Positions 15,344 through 23,679 of a DNA stretch of 64,000 nucleotides are shown here, one piece after another. The notes under the pieces were generated by a model. It made no database searches and was not told where the DNA came from. It was given only the letters and a program-made list of their open reading frames with translations. How positions within the stretch are numbered: position 1 is the stretch's first letter; each line of letters opens with the position of its first letter. The stretch is from Amycolatopsis xylanica (GTDB lineage Bacteria; Actinomycetota; Actinomycetes; Mycobacteriales; Pseudonocardiaceae). The position numbers and the translations under genes were made by a program. The stretch is taken from positions 186,001 to 250,000 of the forward strand of contig NZ_FNON01000006.1 of assembly GCF_900107045.1 (NCBI RefSeq). The letters run 5' to 3'.

Positions 15344-15366
15344 CCCCACGATAAGGAGAATAGAAA

Positions 15367-15588
15367 ATGAAGCGAATCGCGGCCCGTGTGCTGCTCCCGC
15401 TCGCCATCGCGGCCGGACTGTCCGGCCTCGCGGGCGGCGTCGCCAGCGCCGCCGAGGTGACCGCGCAGGACGCACCGTCGATCTGGCTGCTGCCGGGTCT
15501 CGACGTCGGCGCGCTGCTCGGCCCCGCCGTGCAGCTGCCGACCGAGCTGCTCAAGCCGGTCTTCGGCATCATCACGCCGATCTCTTAA
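15367..15588 (+). CDS. Small secreted hydrophobic peptide A
   Basis: A 73-residue protein with a textbook signal peptide (M-K-R-I-A-A-R...V-A-S-A-A-E). The mature chain of about 45 residues carries S-I-W-L-L-P-G-L-D-V-G and ends L-L-K-P-V-F-G-I-I-T-P-I-S. There are no cysteines and no chaplin-type repeats. A strong AAGGAGAA ribosome site stands 9 bases before the ATG, so it is probably made in quantity. It follows the membrane-protein gene by 23 bases and faces a similar small secreted protein. A surface-coat, signalling or antimicrobial role is possible; none is shown. Confidence 0.7.
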   Translation: MKRIAARVLLPLAIAAGLSGLAGGVASAAEVTAQDAPSIWLLPGLDVGALLGPAVQLPTELLKPVFGIITPIS

Positions 15589-15598
15589 GCAACAACAA

Positions 15599-15636
15599 AA
15601 AACCGCTCTCGCACGGGCCGGTGCGAGAGCGGTTTT
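15599..15636. terminator. Bidirectional terminator between two small secreted peptide genes
   Basis: A perfect 16-base stem: AAAACCGCTCTCGCAC (15599-15614), loop GGGCCG, GTGCGAGAGCGGTTTT (15621-15636). A-tract and T-tract on the two arms allow termination in both directions between the converging genes. Confidence 0.92.
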
Positions 15637-15644
15637 CGTGTGCC

Positions 15645-15863
15645 TTAGGAGGGCAGCAGGCGCCCGGGGACGTTCTGCAGCGCCTGGATCAGGCCGAGCA
15701 CCGGGACGCCGAGCGGCGCGAACGTCCAGATGTTGTTGAGCTGGCTGGTGTCCGGCTCGTCGACGACCGTGGGTCCGTCGGCGAACGCGGGCGCGCCCGC
15801 GCCGAGCAGCGCGACCCCGGTGAGCGCGCAGGCGGCGATCGAACGGGCGAGGGTCTTCTTCAT
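15645..15863 (-). CDS. Small secreted hydrophobic peptide B
   Basis: A 72-residue protein with signal peptide M-K-K-T-L-A-R-S...A-P-A-F-A before D-G-P-T. The mature part of about 44 residues contains N-N-I-W-T-F-A-P-L-G-V-P-V-L-G-L and ends R-L-L-P-S. It shares with peptide A the length, the D-x-P-then-I-W pattern, a central P-L-G-x-hydrophobic block and a hydrophobic tail without cysteine. It converges on peptide A across a shared terminator and diverges from the MmpS-like gene 44 bases away. GAAAGGG is the likely ribosome site. Function unknown. Confidence 0.68.
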   Translation of the reverse strand: MKKTLARSIAACALTGVALLGAGAPAFADGPTVVDEPDTSQLNNIWTFAPLGVPVLGLIQALQNVPGRLLPS

Positions 15864-15907
15864 GAATCGGCCCTTTCTTCAAAGTGGGAAAACCTACCGG
15901 AAAGAGC

Positions 15908-16465
15908 ATGGCAGAAAAGACAAGCACCGACCGGGTGATTCCATTTCCTGGGAATGGTCTTCCGGTAATACCCGGCGCGCCGAATAATTCGAGCATGGTG
16001 TTCGTCAGGCTGGGTATCGGTGTGGTCGTGCTGGGTTTGCTCGTCGGCGGCTTCCTGTTGCTGACCGGACGGGACGAGGCGCCGCCACAGCCCGCCGCCG
16101 TCCAAGTGGTCGGGGAGCCGAGCGCCGCGCCGGCGCCACAGGTGGTCGAGCAACAAGCACCGCAGCCGCAGCCGAAACCCCAGCAGGGCAAGGGAAAGTA
16201 CGCCGTCGTCTATGAACTCGGCGGCGAGGGCACCGCGACCGTGGTCTACGACGAGAACGGCCGAGGGCTGGTGCACCAGGAACTCAACGTCCAGCTGCCG
16301 TGGCGCAAGGAACTCACGTGGGCCGATTCCGGCGCGCCGCCCAGCGTTCAGGTGCTGGGGCAGGGGAGCGGGCAGGTGGAGTGCAAGGTCTCGATCAACG
16401 GCACGGTCGTGCTGACGCACAAGGGAGAAGTGGCTTCGTGTGCCGGGAAGCTCGCCCCTTCCTGA
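15908..16465 (+). CDS. MmpS-like membrane-anchored protein
   Basis: A 185-residue protein: a cytoplasmic tail, one membrane helix at about residues 31-53, a P/Q-rich linker at about 58-98, and a C-terminal domain. That domain reads Y-A-V-V-Y-E-L-G-G-E-G-T-A-T-V-V-Y...L-N-V-Q-L-P-W-R-K, then C-K-V-S-I-N-G...A-S-C. This is the layout of MmpS/transport-accessory proteins, whose small beta domain sits outside the membrane and works with MmpL exporters. No MmpL gene is nearby, so it may serve the adjacent exported-protein cluster or a distant exporter. The ATG at 15908 is preceded by GGAAAGA and removes a long poorly supported N-terminus. Confidence 0.7.
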   Translation: MAEKTSTDRVIPFPGNGLPVIPGAPNNSSMVFVRLGIGVVVLGLLVGGFLLLTGRDEAPPQPAAVQVVGEPSAAPAPQVVEQQAPQPQPKPQQGKGKYAVVYELGGEGTATVVYDENGRGLVHQELNVQLPWRKELTWADSGAPPSVQVLGQGSGQVECKVSINGTVVLTHKGEVASCAGKLAPS

Positions 16466-16481
16466 GCGCGGGCGGGGTAGC

Positions 16482-16973
16482 TCAGATGAGGGATTTCCGA
16501 AACCAGTGCTCGGCGTACTGGTCGGCGTTGTGGGGCGGGGTTTCGGTGTAGCCGTGCCTGGCGTACATCGCGCGGGCTTCGGTCAGGTCGGAGCGGGTGT
16601 CCAACCGGATCGTCGTCGCGCCGAGCGCCCGCGCGGCGTCCTCGGCGGCCGCCAGCAGCTGGGAGCCGCCGCCTTCGCGGCGCGAGTGGGGCTGGACGAA
16701 CATCTTGGTCAGCTCGGCCAAGCCGGGCGTGACGACGCGGACACCGACACAGCCCGCGATCTTGCCGTTGTTCCTGGCCAGCAGGAACACGCCGGTCGGC
16801 GGCTCGAGCCCGGTCAGCGGGGCCACGGCCAGCGAGGCCTCGAGCTCGTCGTCCGTCACCGGCCTGCCGTAATAGCGGCTGGCGATCTCGACCATGTAGT
16901 CACGCATGACCAGCGTCACGTCGATGTCGTCGATCGGGGCCGGGGTGATCGTCCACATCGTCATACCGGCCAT
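16482..16973 (-). CDS. GNAT-family N-acetyltransferase
   Basis: A 163-residue acyl-CoA-dependent acetyltransferase. The acetyl-CoA signature is the stretch M-F-V-Q-P-H-S-R-R-E-G-G-G-S-Q-L-L (near residues 91-107). It is followed by a helix and I-R-L-D-T-R, then A-R-A-M-Y-A-R-H-G-Y-T-E, the usual final strand of GNAT proteins. The substrate is unknown. Three in-frame ATGs lie close together (16973, 16964, 16958); the first is chosen because GGAG precedes it, though the spacing is short and 16964 is a fair alternative. A much longer open frame upstream overlaps the structured repeat and was not used. Confidence 0.85.
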   Translation of the reverse strand: MAGMTMWTITPAPIDDIDVTLVMRDYMVEIASRYYGRPVTDDELEASLAVAPLTGLEPPTGVFLLARNNGKIAGCVGVRVVTPGLAELTKMFVQPHSRREGGGSQLLAAAEDAARALGATTIRLDTRSDLTEARAMYARHGYTETPPHNADQYAEHWFRKSLI

Positions 16974-17169
16974 CGTCTCCGCGCTGTCCAGCCGTTTTCG
17001 CGTCCACTGGGGACCGTGGGTTCTTGGCCAACAGTCACTTACCCGGGTGAACGACCGGTTCGCGGGGATACCGTGAGTGTTCTCGCAGGGGGTGACGGTG
17101 TCCATCGTGGTTCCGAGTAGGTAGCGTGATTCGGCGCAAGGGGAATCGCGAGAGGCGAGGGAGGGCGTT

Positions 17170-17325
17170 ATGAGTAGCGCCGAAGAACGGCAGGGCGAAG
17201 GCCAGGCCGAGGAGAAGCGCGGCTCACACGCCGCGCCGGACGGGGCCCCCAGGCATCCGTTGATCGACCTGTCCCGCGACCCCCACCCGGGCCGCGCGGA
17301 CCACGCCAAGCCCGACGAGGACTGA
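17170..17325 (+). CDS. Small charged protein of unknown function
   Basis: A 51-residue ORF, M-S-S-A-E-E-R-Q-G-E-G-Q-A-E-E-K at the start and H-A-K-P-D-E-D at the end. It is acidic at both ends with a central P-L-I-D-L-S-R-D-P-H. GGAGGG lies about 6 bases before the ATG. It is hydrophilic, without signal or membrane segment. Codon use is high-GC in third positions, as in the neighbours, which supports real coding. The structured repeat begins nine bases after its stop. No homologous family was recognised. Confidence 0.6.
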   Translation: MSSAEERQGEGQAEEKRGSHAAPDGAPRHPLIDLSRDPHPGRADHAKPDED

Positions 17326-17333
17326 CTCTTTTC

Positions 17334-17456
17334 ATGCGCGCTTCCGGATTCGCGCCGACAGGGCTCCGCCCTGGCGTCGCGAATCCGGGCGGCCTGGCGG
17401 CCGCGAAGAGAGGCGCGCACCGTGAAGACTCTCAGGCGCCAGGGCGCCTTCGAGTC
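17334..17456 (+). repeat. Multi-hairpin structured repeat element, copy 1
   Basis: Four paired regions can be drawn. P1: TGCGCGC (17335-17341) with GCGCGCA (17413-17419), enclosing the next two. P2: CCGGATTCGCG (17344-17354) with CGCGAATCCGG (17378-17388), capped by CAGGGC-TCC-GCCCTG. P3: GCGGCC-TGGC-GGCCGC (17389-17404). P4: GACTC...GAGTC (17427-17431 and 17452-17456) with an inner AGGCGC-CAGG-GCGCCT. The second copy at 54946 conserves the single-stranded parts and loop positions but changes the stems with compensating substitutions, which argues for a selected RNA or DNA structure. It follows a gene end. Confidence 0.75.
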
Positions 17457-17534
17457 CGATGAGGTCAGGGCCTGGTCAGGGGCCCGCTCGGGCTGGGTAG
17501 GTCCCTGAAGCCCGAAAGCCACTCTTGGCAGGTC

Positions 17535-17597
17535 TTGAAAGCCCGAAAGCCACTTTCGTCAGATCGCATCTGACGAAAGTGGCTTTCGGGCTTTCAA
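17535..17597. repeat. 30-base perfect hairpin of the ATCTGACGAAAG family
   Basis: The arms TTGAAAGCCCGAAAGCCACT... (17535-17564) and ...AGTGGCTTTCGGGCTTTCAA (17568-17597) are exactly complementary around a CGC loop. A partial direct copy, GAAGCCCGAAAGCCACT, precedes it at 17507-17523. The core ATCTGACGAAAG is shared with the hairpin after truA (42106-42154). It may terminate transcription from upstream before the str operon. Confidence 0.85.
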
Positions 17598-17985
17598 GGG
17601 GCCGGTGCCGGGCTGGCGGGAATAGGTACCGGTCGGTAGGTGTTGGTATGGGGGTCGCATGCGGGGCCGTCGACCGGCCCGCGGAGCGGCTCTCGTGGTG
17701 TTCGAGGCCTGCTGAGACGGTGGAAACCACCCCCGATGGGGAGTGCCGAACCGCGGCGGGTATCTTTGGAGACCGTGCCCGGCAGGTGTCGGGCCGCTCT
17801 GCGTGCCTATCGGCATCGGCAGGCTGCTGAACGCATCCCGTCGAACGCCCTGGCGAAGCGGGGTTCGACGGAAAATCCCTTCGGGAAGTTACCGGTCGCC
17901 AGACCGTGACGCGGGCCGACACGCCCGACCGCGGGGGCCGGTGAGACTACGAACAAAGCAAGATCGCGAACAGAAAGCTGGTCCA
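17598..17985 (+). promoter_or_regulatory. Region upstream of rpsL, promoter and leader of the str operon
   Basis: About 390 bases with no convincing gene. No clean -35/-10 pair stands out. CGGGC-CGACAC-GCCCG (17912-17927) forms a small hairpin within a 17-base word, CGACACGCCCGACCGCG (17917-17933). That word recurs exactly in the rpsJ leader (22570-22586), so it is probably part of the ribosomal-protein leader or promoter machinery. Confidence 0.5.
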
Positions 17986-18360
17986 TTGCCCACGATCCAG
18001 CAGCTGGTCCGTAAGGGCCGCCAGGACAAGGCTGCCAAGCAGAAGACCGCGGCCCTCAAGGGGAGCCCGCAGCGGCGTGGCGTGTGCACTCGCGTGTACA
18101 CCACGACCCCCAAGAAGCCGAACTCGGCGCTTCGCAAGGTCGCTCGTGTGAAGCTGACCAGCGGCATCGAGGTCACCGCCTACATCCCCGGCGAGGGACA
18201 CAACCTGCAGGAGCACTCGATGGTGCTCGTGCGTGGTGGTCGTGTGAAGGACCTTCCGGGTGTCCGTTACAAGATCATCCGCGGTTCTCTCGACACCCAG
18301 GGTGTTAAGAACCGTAAGCAGGCGCGCAGCCGGTACGGCGCGAAGAAGGAGAAGAGCTAA
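17986..18360 (+). CDS. rpsL: 30S ribosomal protein S12
   Basis: S12 (124 residues) lines the decoding centre and is the classical streptomycin target. The sequence begins M-P-T-I-Q-Q-L-V-R-K-G-R and has the universally conserved T-T-P-K-K-P-N-S-A-L-R-K block with lysine at position 43, plus G-G-R-V-K-D-L-P-G-V-R-Y with the second key lysine, so it is the drug-sensitive type. The start is TTG at 17986; the longer frame to 17743 has no family counterpart. It heads the str operon and its stop overlaps the rpsG start by one base. Confidence 0.98.
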   Translation: MPTIQQLVRKGRQDKAAKQKTAALKGSPQRRGVCTRVYTTTPKKPNSALRKVARVKLTSGIEVTAYIPGEGHNLQEHSMVLVRGGRVKDLPGVRYKIIRGSLDTQGVKNRKQARSRYGAKKEKS

Positions 18361-18830
18361 TGCCCCGCAAGGGTCCGGCCCCGAAGCGGCCGCTGATCTC
18401 TGACCCCGTCTACGCATCCCCGCTGGTCACCCAGCTGGTGAACAAGGTGCTGAAGGACGGCAAGCGGTCCCTCGCCGAGCGCATCGTGTACGGCGCTCTC
18501 GAAGGTGCTCGCGAGAAGACCGGCACCGACCCGGTCGTCACGCTGAAGCGCGCCCTCGACAACGTGAAGCCCACCATCGAGGTGAAGAGCCGCCGCGTCG
18601 GTGGCGCCACCTACCAGGTGCCGATCGAGGTCAAGCCCGGCCGCTCGACCACCCTTGCGCTGCGTTGGCTGGTGTCCTTCTCGCAGGCCCGCCGCGAGAA
18701 GACGATGATCGAGCGTCTGCAGAACGAGCTGCTCGATGCGAGCAACGGCCTCGGGGCCAGCGTCAAGCGCCGCGAGGACACCCACAAGATGGCCGAGTCC
18801 AACAAGGCCTTCGCGCACTACCGCTGGTAA
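18360..18830 (+). CDS. rpsG: 30S ribosomal protein S7
   Basis: S7 (156 residues, standard length) binds the 3' domain of 16S rRNA, starts assembly of the small-subunit head and contacts E-site tRNA. It begins M-P-R-K-G-P-A-P-K-R and contains S-R-R-V-G-G-A-T-Y-Q-V-P-I-E-V, the conserved RNA-binding turn. The ATG shares its A with the rpsL stop codon (TAATG), so the two are translationally coupled. S7 is the usual autoregulator of the str operon in other bacteria; no specific site was identified here. Confidence 0.98.
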   Translation: MPRKGPAPKRPLISDPVYASPLVTQLVNKVLKDGKRSLAERIVYGALEGAREKTGTDPVVTLKRALDNVKPTIEVKSRRVGGATYQVPIEVKPGRSTTLALRWLVSFSQARREKTMIERLQNELLDASNGLGASVKRREDTHKMAESNKAFAHYRW

Positions 18831-18883
18831 CAACCGCCCGGGACATCGCCGGGCCCCAAGTTTGAGAACAGGGGAACACTCTC

Positions 18884-20980
18884 GTGGCACGTGACGTGCT
18901 GACCGACCTGAACAAGGTCCGCAACATCGGCATCATGGCGCACATCGACGCCGGTAAGACCACAACCACTGAGCGGATCCTGTTCTACACCGGGGTCAAC
19001 TACAAGATCGGCGAAGTCCACGACGGCGCCGCGACGATGGACTGGATGGAGGAGGAGCAGAAGCGGGGTATCACCATCACCTCGGCTGCCACCACCACCT
19101 TCTGGGCCGACCACCAGATCAACATCATCGACACCCCCGGGCACGTCGACTTCACCGTCGAGGTGGAGCGGTCCCTGCGGGTGCTCGATGGCGCCGTCGC
19201 CGTCTTCGACGGCAAGGAGGGCGTCGAGCCGCAGTCGGAGCAGGTCTGGCGTCAGGCCGACAAGTACGAGGTTCCTCGTATCTGCTTCGTCAACAAGATG
19301 GACAAGCTCGGTGCGGACTTCTACTACACCGTGAAGACCATCGTCGAGCGTCTCGGCGCCAAGCCGCTGGTCATCCAGCTGCCGATCGGTGCCGAGAACG
19401 CCTTCGAGGGCGTCGTCGACCTGGTCCGCATGAAGGCGCTGACCTGGCGTGGCGAGGTCCAGAAGGGCGAGGACTACAGCATCGAGGAGATCCCCGCGGA
19501 TCTCGCCGAGCTGGCGGCCGAGTACCGGGAGAAGCTGGTCGAGGCCATCGCCGAGACCGACGACGACCTGATGGAGAAGTTCCTCGGTGGCGAGGAGCTG
19601 ACGGAGGCCGAGATCAAGGCCGGCATCCGCAAGCTCACCATCGCCCGCGAGGCCTACCCGGTCCTGACCGGTTCCGCGTTCAAGAACAAGGGCGTCCAGC
19701 CCATGCTCGACGCGGTCATCGACTACCTGCCGTCGCCGCTCGACGTCCCCGCGGTGGAGGGCATCCTCCCCAACGGCGAGACCCAGCTGCGCCAGCCGAA
19801 CACCGATGAGCCGTTCGCGGCGCTGGCGTTCAAGATCGCCGCGCACCCGTTCTTCGGCAAGCTGACCTACATCCGGGTCTACTCGGGCAAGATCGCCAAG
19901 GGCTCCCAGGTCGTCAACGCGACCAAGGAGCGCAAGGAGCGCATCGGCGGCCTGTTCCAGATGCACTCCAACAAGGAGAACCCGGTCGAAGAGGGCCAGG
20001 CAGGGCACATCTACGCCGTGCAGGGCCTCAAGGACACCACGACCGGTGACACCCTGGCCGACCCGCAGAACCCGATCGTCCTCGAGTCGATGACGTTCCC
20101 GGCGCCGGTCATCCGCGTCGCGATCGAGCCGAAGACCAAGGCCGACCAGGAGAAGCTGTCGCTGGCGATCCAGAAGCTGGCCGAAGAGGACCCCACGTTC
20201 CAGGTCAACCTGGACGAGGAGACCGGCCAGACGATCATCGCCGGTATGGGTGAGCTGCACCTCGAGGTGCTGGTGAACCGGATGAAGTCCGACTACAAGG
20301 TCGAGGCGAACATCGGTAAGCCGCAGGTCGCCTACCGCGAGACGGTGCGCAAGACGGTCGAGAAGCTCGACTACGTGCACAAGAAGCAGACCGGTGGTTC
20401 GGGTCAGTTCGCGAAGGTCATCGTCAAGCTCGAGCCGCTCGAGACCACCGATGGCGCGCTGTACGAGTTCGAGAACAAGGTCACCGGTGGCCGCGTTCCG
20501 CGTGAGTACATCCCGTCGGTCGACGCCGGTGCCCAGGACGCCATGCAGTACGGCGTGCTGGCGGGCTACCCGCTGGTGGGGCTGAAGTTCACCCTGCTCG
20601 ACGGTGCCTACCACGAGGTCGACTCCTCGGAAATGGCCTTCAAGGTCGCCGGCTCCATGGCGATGAAGGAAGCCGCCAAGAAGGCGGGCCCCGTCATCCT
20701 GGAGCCGCTCATGGCGGTCGAGGTCACCACGCCCGAGGACTACATGGGCGACGTGATCGGCGACCTGAACTCCCGCCGTGGCCAGATCCAGGCCATGGAG
20801 GAGCGCGCGGGCACCCGTGTCGTCAAGGCACTGGTCCCGCTGTCGGAGATGTTCGGTTACGTAGGCGACCTGCGGTCCCGTACCCAGGGTCGTGCGAACT
20901 ACTCCATGGTGTTCGACTCCTACGCCGAGGTTCCCGCGAACGTCGCGAAGGAAATCATCGCGAAGGCGACTGGGGAATAG
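18884..20980 (+). CDS. fusA: Elongation factor G
   Basis: EF-G (698 residues) is the GTPase that drives tRNA-mRNA translocation and, with RRF, ribosome recycling. G-domain motifs are all present: AHIDAGKTTTTER near residue 19, R-G-I-T-I for the switch, DTPGHVDF near 85 and NKMD near 139. Later domains III-V are complete, ending with F-D-S-Y-A-E-V-P. GTG start at 18884 with GGGGAA nine bases upstream. It follows rpsG by 53 bases in the standard str order. Confidence 0.98.
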   Translation: MARDVLTDLNKVRNIGIMAHIDAGKTTTTERILFYTGVNYKIGEVHDGAATMDWMEEEQKRGITITSAATTTFWADHQINIIDTPGHVDFTVEVERSLRVLDGAVAVFDGKEGVEPQSEQVWRQADKYEVPRICFVNKMDKLGADFYYTVKTIVERLGAKPLVIQLPIGAENAFEGVVDLVRMKALTWRGEVQKGEDYSIEEIPADLAELAAEYREKLVEAIAETDDDLMEKFLGGEELTEAEIKAGIRKLTIAREAYPVLTGSAFKNKGVQPMLDAVIDYLPSPLDVPAVEGILPNGETQLRQPNTDEPFAALAFKIAAHPFFGKLTYIRVYSGKIAKGSQVVNATKERKERIGGLFQMHSNKENPVEEGQAGHIYAVQGLKDTTTGDTLADPQNPIVLESMTFPAPVIRVAIEPKTKADQEKLSLAIQKLAEEDPTFQVNLDEETGQTIIAGMGELHLEVLVNRMKSDYKVEANIGKPQVAYRETVRKTVEKLDYVHKKQTGGSGQFAKVIVKLEPLETTDGALYEFENKVTGGRVPREYIPSVDAGAQDAMQYGVLAGYPLVGLKFTLLDGAYHEVDSSEMAFKVAGSMAMKEAAKKAGPVILEPLMAVEVTTPEDYMGDVIGDLNSRRGQIQAMEERAGTRVVKALVPLSEMFGYVGDLRSRTQGRANYSMVFDSYAEVPANVAKEIIAKATGE

Positions 20981-21106
20981 TTCCCGGCCGCACGCGGGCA
21001 TTGAGGTACTACTCCTGAACGTCCGCAGCACCAGATAGACAACAGTCTCCGTCCGACAGCCACGTTGGCCGGTGAATTAAGCAAAACAGTCCAGGAGGAC
21101 ATTCCA

Positions 21107-22300
<1,194 letters not shown>

Positions 22301-22306
22301 TTTAAC

Positions 22307-22350
22307 GCCAGGAGCCGGGGAGCGGGCTTATACCCACCCCGGCTCTTGGC
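22307..22350 (+). terminator. Hairpin after tuf
   Basis: GAGCCGGGG (22312-22320) pairs with CCCCGGCTC (22337-22345), extended by GCCAG/TTGGC. No T-run follows. It is the likely 3' end or transcript-stabilising structure of the str operon. Confidence 0.65.
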
Positions 22351-22390
22351 CGTCAAATCACATGTGCGACACTATTCGGGTTGCTCGTCG

Positions 22391-22430
22391 AAGGGGCGGC
22401 CGAACCTGTTTCAGGTTCCGGCCGCTCCTT
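22391..22430. terminator. Long stem-loop between tuf and rpsJ
   Basis: AAGGGGCGGCCGAACCTG (22391-22408) and CAGGTTCCGGCCGCTCCTT (22412-22430) pair over 18 positions with one bulge and one G-T pair, around a TTT loop. It is a second barrier to read-through after the str operon. Confidence 0.7.
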
Positions 22431-22560
22431 CACGAGAAGCCATGGTCCGCGTAGCTCTCTGAGCGGCGGGCAAGGGAAGTTTACGGCGCAAGCCCAATGA
22501 ACGACCCCCTCACGTTGAGGAAGACCAGGCAAGACAACGATCCCGCGGGATCCGTCTGTG

Positions 22561-22684
22561 CGTCGGGCGCGACACGCCCGACCGCGTGGACCGGGGACAG
22601 GGCCGTTGAACTGCAGAAATCCCCTCTTCGACGGGGATTTTGATGAGATTAACGGCACGAGACGACAAGGAACGAGCAGCCACC
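22561..22684 (+). promoter_or_regulatory. Leader of the S10 operon with hairpin and terminator-like stem
   Basis: CGGGCG-CGACA-CGCCCG (22564-22580) forms a hairpin inside the 17-base word shared with the rpsL leader. Downstream, AAATCCCC (22618-22625) and GGGGATTT (22634-22641) pair around TCTTCGAC and are followed by TG after a short T-run, resembling a weak intrinsic terminator 44 bases before rpsJ. Attenuation control of the S10 operon is a reasonable inference. Confidence 0.5.
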
Positions 22685-22990
22685 ATGGCGGGACAAAAGA
22701 TCCGCATCCGGCTCAAGGCCTACGACCACGAGGCGATCGACACCTCGGCGCGCAAGATCGTTGAGACGGTCACTCGCACCGGCGCCCGTGTTGTCGGGCC
22801 GGTGCCGCTGCCCACCGAGAAGAACGTTTACTGCGTGATCCGCTCGCCGCACAAGTACAAGGACTCGCGCGAGCACTTCGAGATGCGCACGCACAAGCGT
22901 CTGATCGACATCCTCGACCCCACGCCGAAGACGGTTGACGCGCTCATGCGCATCGACCTCCCGGCGAGCGTCGACGTCAACATCCAGTAA
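22685..22990 (+). CDS. rpsJ: 30S ribosomal protein S10
   Basis: S10 (101 residues) is a head protein of the small subunit and, as NusE, joins Nus antitermination complexes. Typical sequence: M-A-G-Q-K-I-R-I-R-L-K-A-Y-D-H at the start and F-E-M-R-T-H-K-R-L-I-D-I in the middle. The ATG at 22685 is chosen by family length; AAGGA lies upstream at a rather long distance of about 13 bases. First gene of the S10 operon. Confidence 0.98.
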   Translation: MAGQKIRIRLKAYDHEAIDTSARKIVETVTRTGARVVGPVPLPTEKNVYCVIRSPHKYKDSREHFEMRTHKRLIDILDPTPKTVDALMRIDLPASVDVNIQ

Positions 22991-23022
22991 GCGTTGGGCG
23001 AGCGGCGGAGATAAGAGACATC

Positions 23023-23679
23023 ATGTCTGACAGGCAAGTGAAGGGCATCCTGGGCACCAAGCTCGGCATGACCCAGGTCTTCGACGAGAACAACCGGATC
23101 ATCCCGGTGACCGTCGTACAGGCCGGACCCAACGTGGTCACTCAGGTACGTACCAAGGAAACGGACGGCTACACCGCCGTCCAGCTGGCGTTCGGCGCCG
23201 TTGACCCGCGCAAGGTCAACAAGCCCGAGACGGGCCACTTCAACAAGGCCGGTGTTACGCCGCGGCGCTACCTCGCCGAGCTGCGCACGACCGACGCGGA
23301 GACCTACGAGATCGGCCAGGAGATCACCGCTGAGGTGTTCGCCGCTGGCGCCGAGGTCGACGTGACCGGCACCAGCAAGGGCAAGGGCTACGCCGGTGTC
23401 ATGAAGCGCCACGGCTTCAAGGGCCAGGGCGCTTCCCACGGTGCGCAGGCCGTGCACCGCCGTCCCGGTTCCATCGGTGGCTGCGCCACCCCCGGCCGCG
23501 TCTTCAAGGGCGTTCGCATGGCCGGCCGCATGGGCCAGGACAAGGTCACCACGCAGGGCCTCACCGTGCACGCCGTGCGTGCCGAAGACGGCCTGCTCCT
23601 CATCAAGGGCGCCGTCCCCGGCCCCAAGGGCGGCGTCGTGTTCGTCCGCAACGCCGTGAAGGGTGGTGTCACCGAATGA
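23023..23679 (+). CDS. rplC: 50S ribosomal protein L3
   Basis: L3 (218 residues) reaches toward the peptidyl-transferase centre and is an early assembly protein. The signature is G-I-L-G-T-K-L-G-M-T-Q-V-F near the start and the long loop around R-H-G-F-K-G-Q-G-A-S-H-G with the H-R-R-P-G-S-I-G-G motif. GCGGAGAT precedes the ATG. It overlaps rplD by four bases (ATGA), a sign of translational coupling. Confidence 0.98.
   Translation: MSDRQVKGILGTKLGMTQVFDENNRIIPVTVVQAGPNVVTQVRTKETDGYTAVQLAFGAVDPRKVNKPETGHFNKAGVTPRRYLAELRTTDAETYEIGQEITAEVFAAGAEVDVTGTSKGKGYAGVMKRHGFKGQGASHGAQAVHRRPGSIGGCATPGRVFKGVRMAGRMGQDKVTTQGLTVHAVRAEDGLLLIKGAVPGPKGGVVFVRNAVKGGVTE

Noticed and set aside
12467..15475. Minus-strand open frame of about 1000 codons across two genes
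   Set aside because: It runs through a terminator and two well-supported plus-strand genes, and the product is R/D/V-rich without any motif.
17334..17460. Short ORF crossing the structured repeat, starting at the shared ATG
   Set aside because: The two copies of the element shift frame relative to each other, so the peptide is not conserved although the RNA structure is.
18818..21031. Minus-strand open frame opposite fusA
   Set aside because: Antisense shadow of a gene with certain identity.
22310..22690. tRNA gene between tuf and rpsJ
   Set aside because: Hairpins are present but no cloverleaf with T-loop GGTTCGAATCC-type sequence could be drawn.
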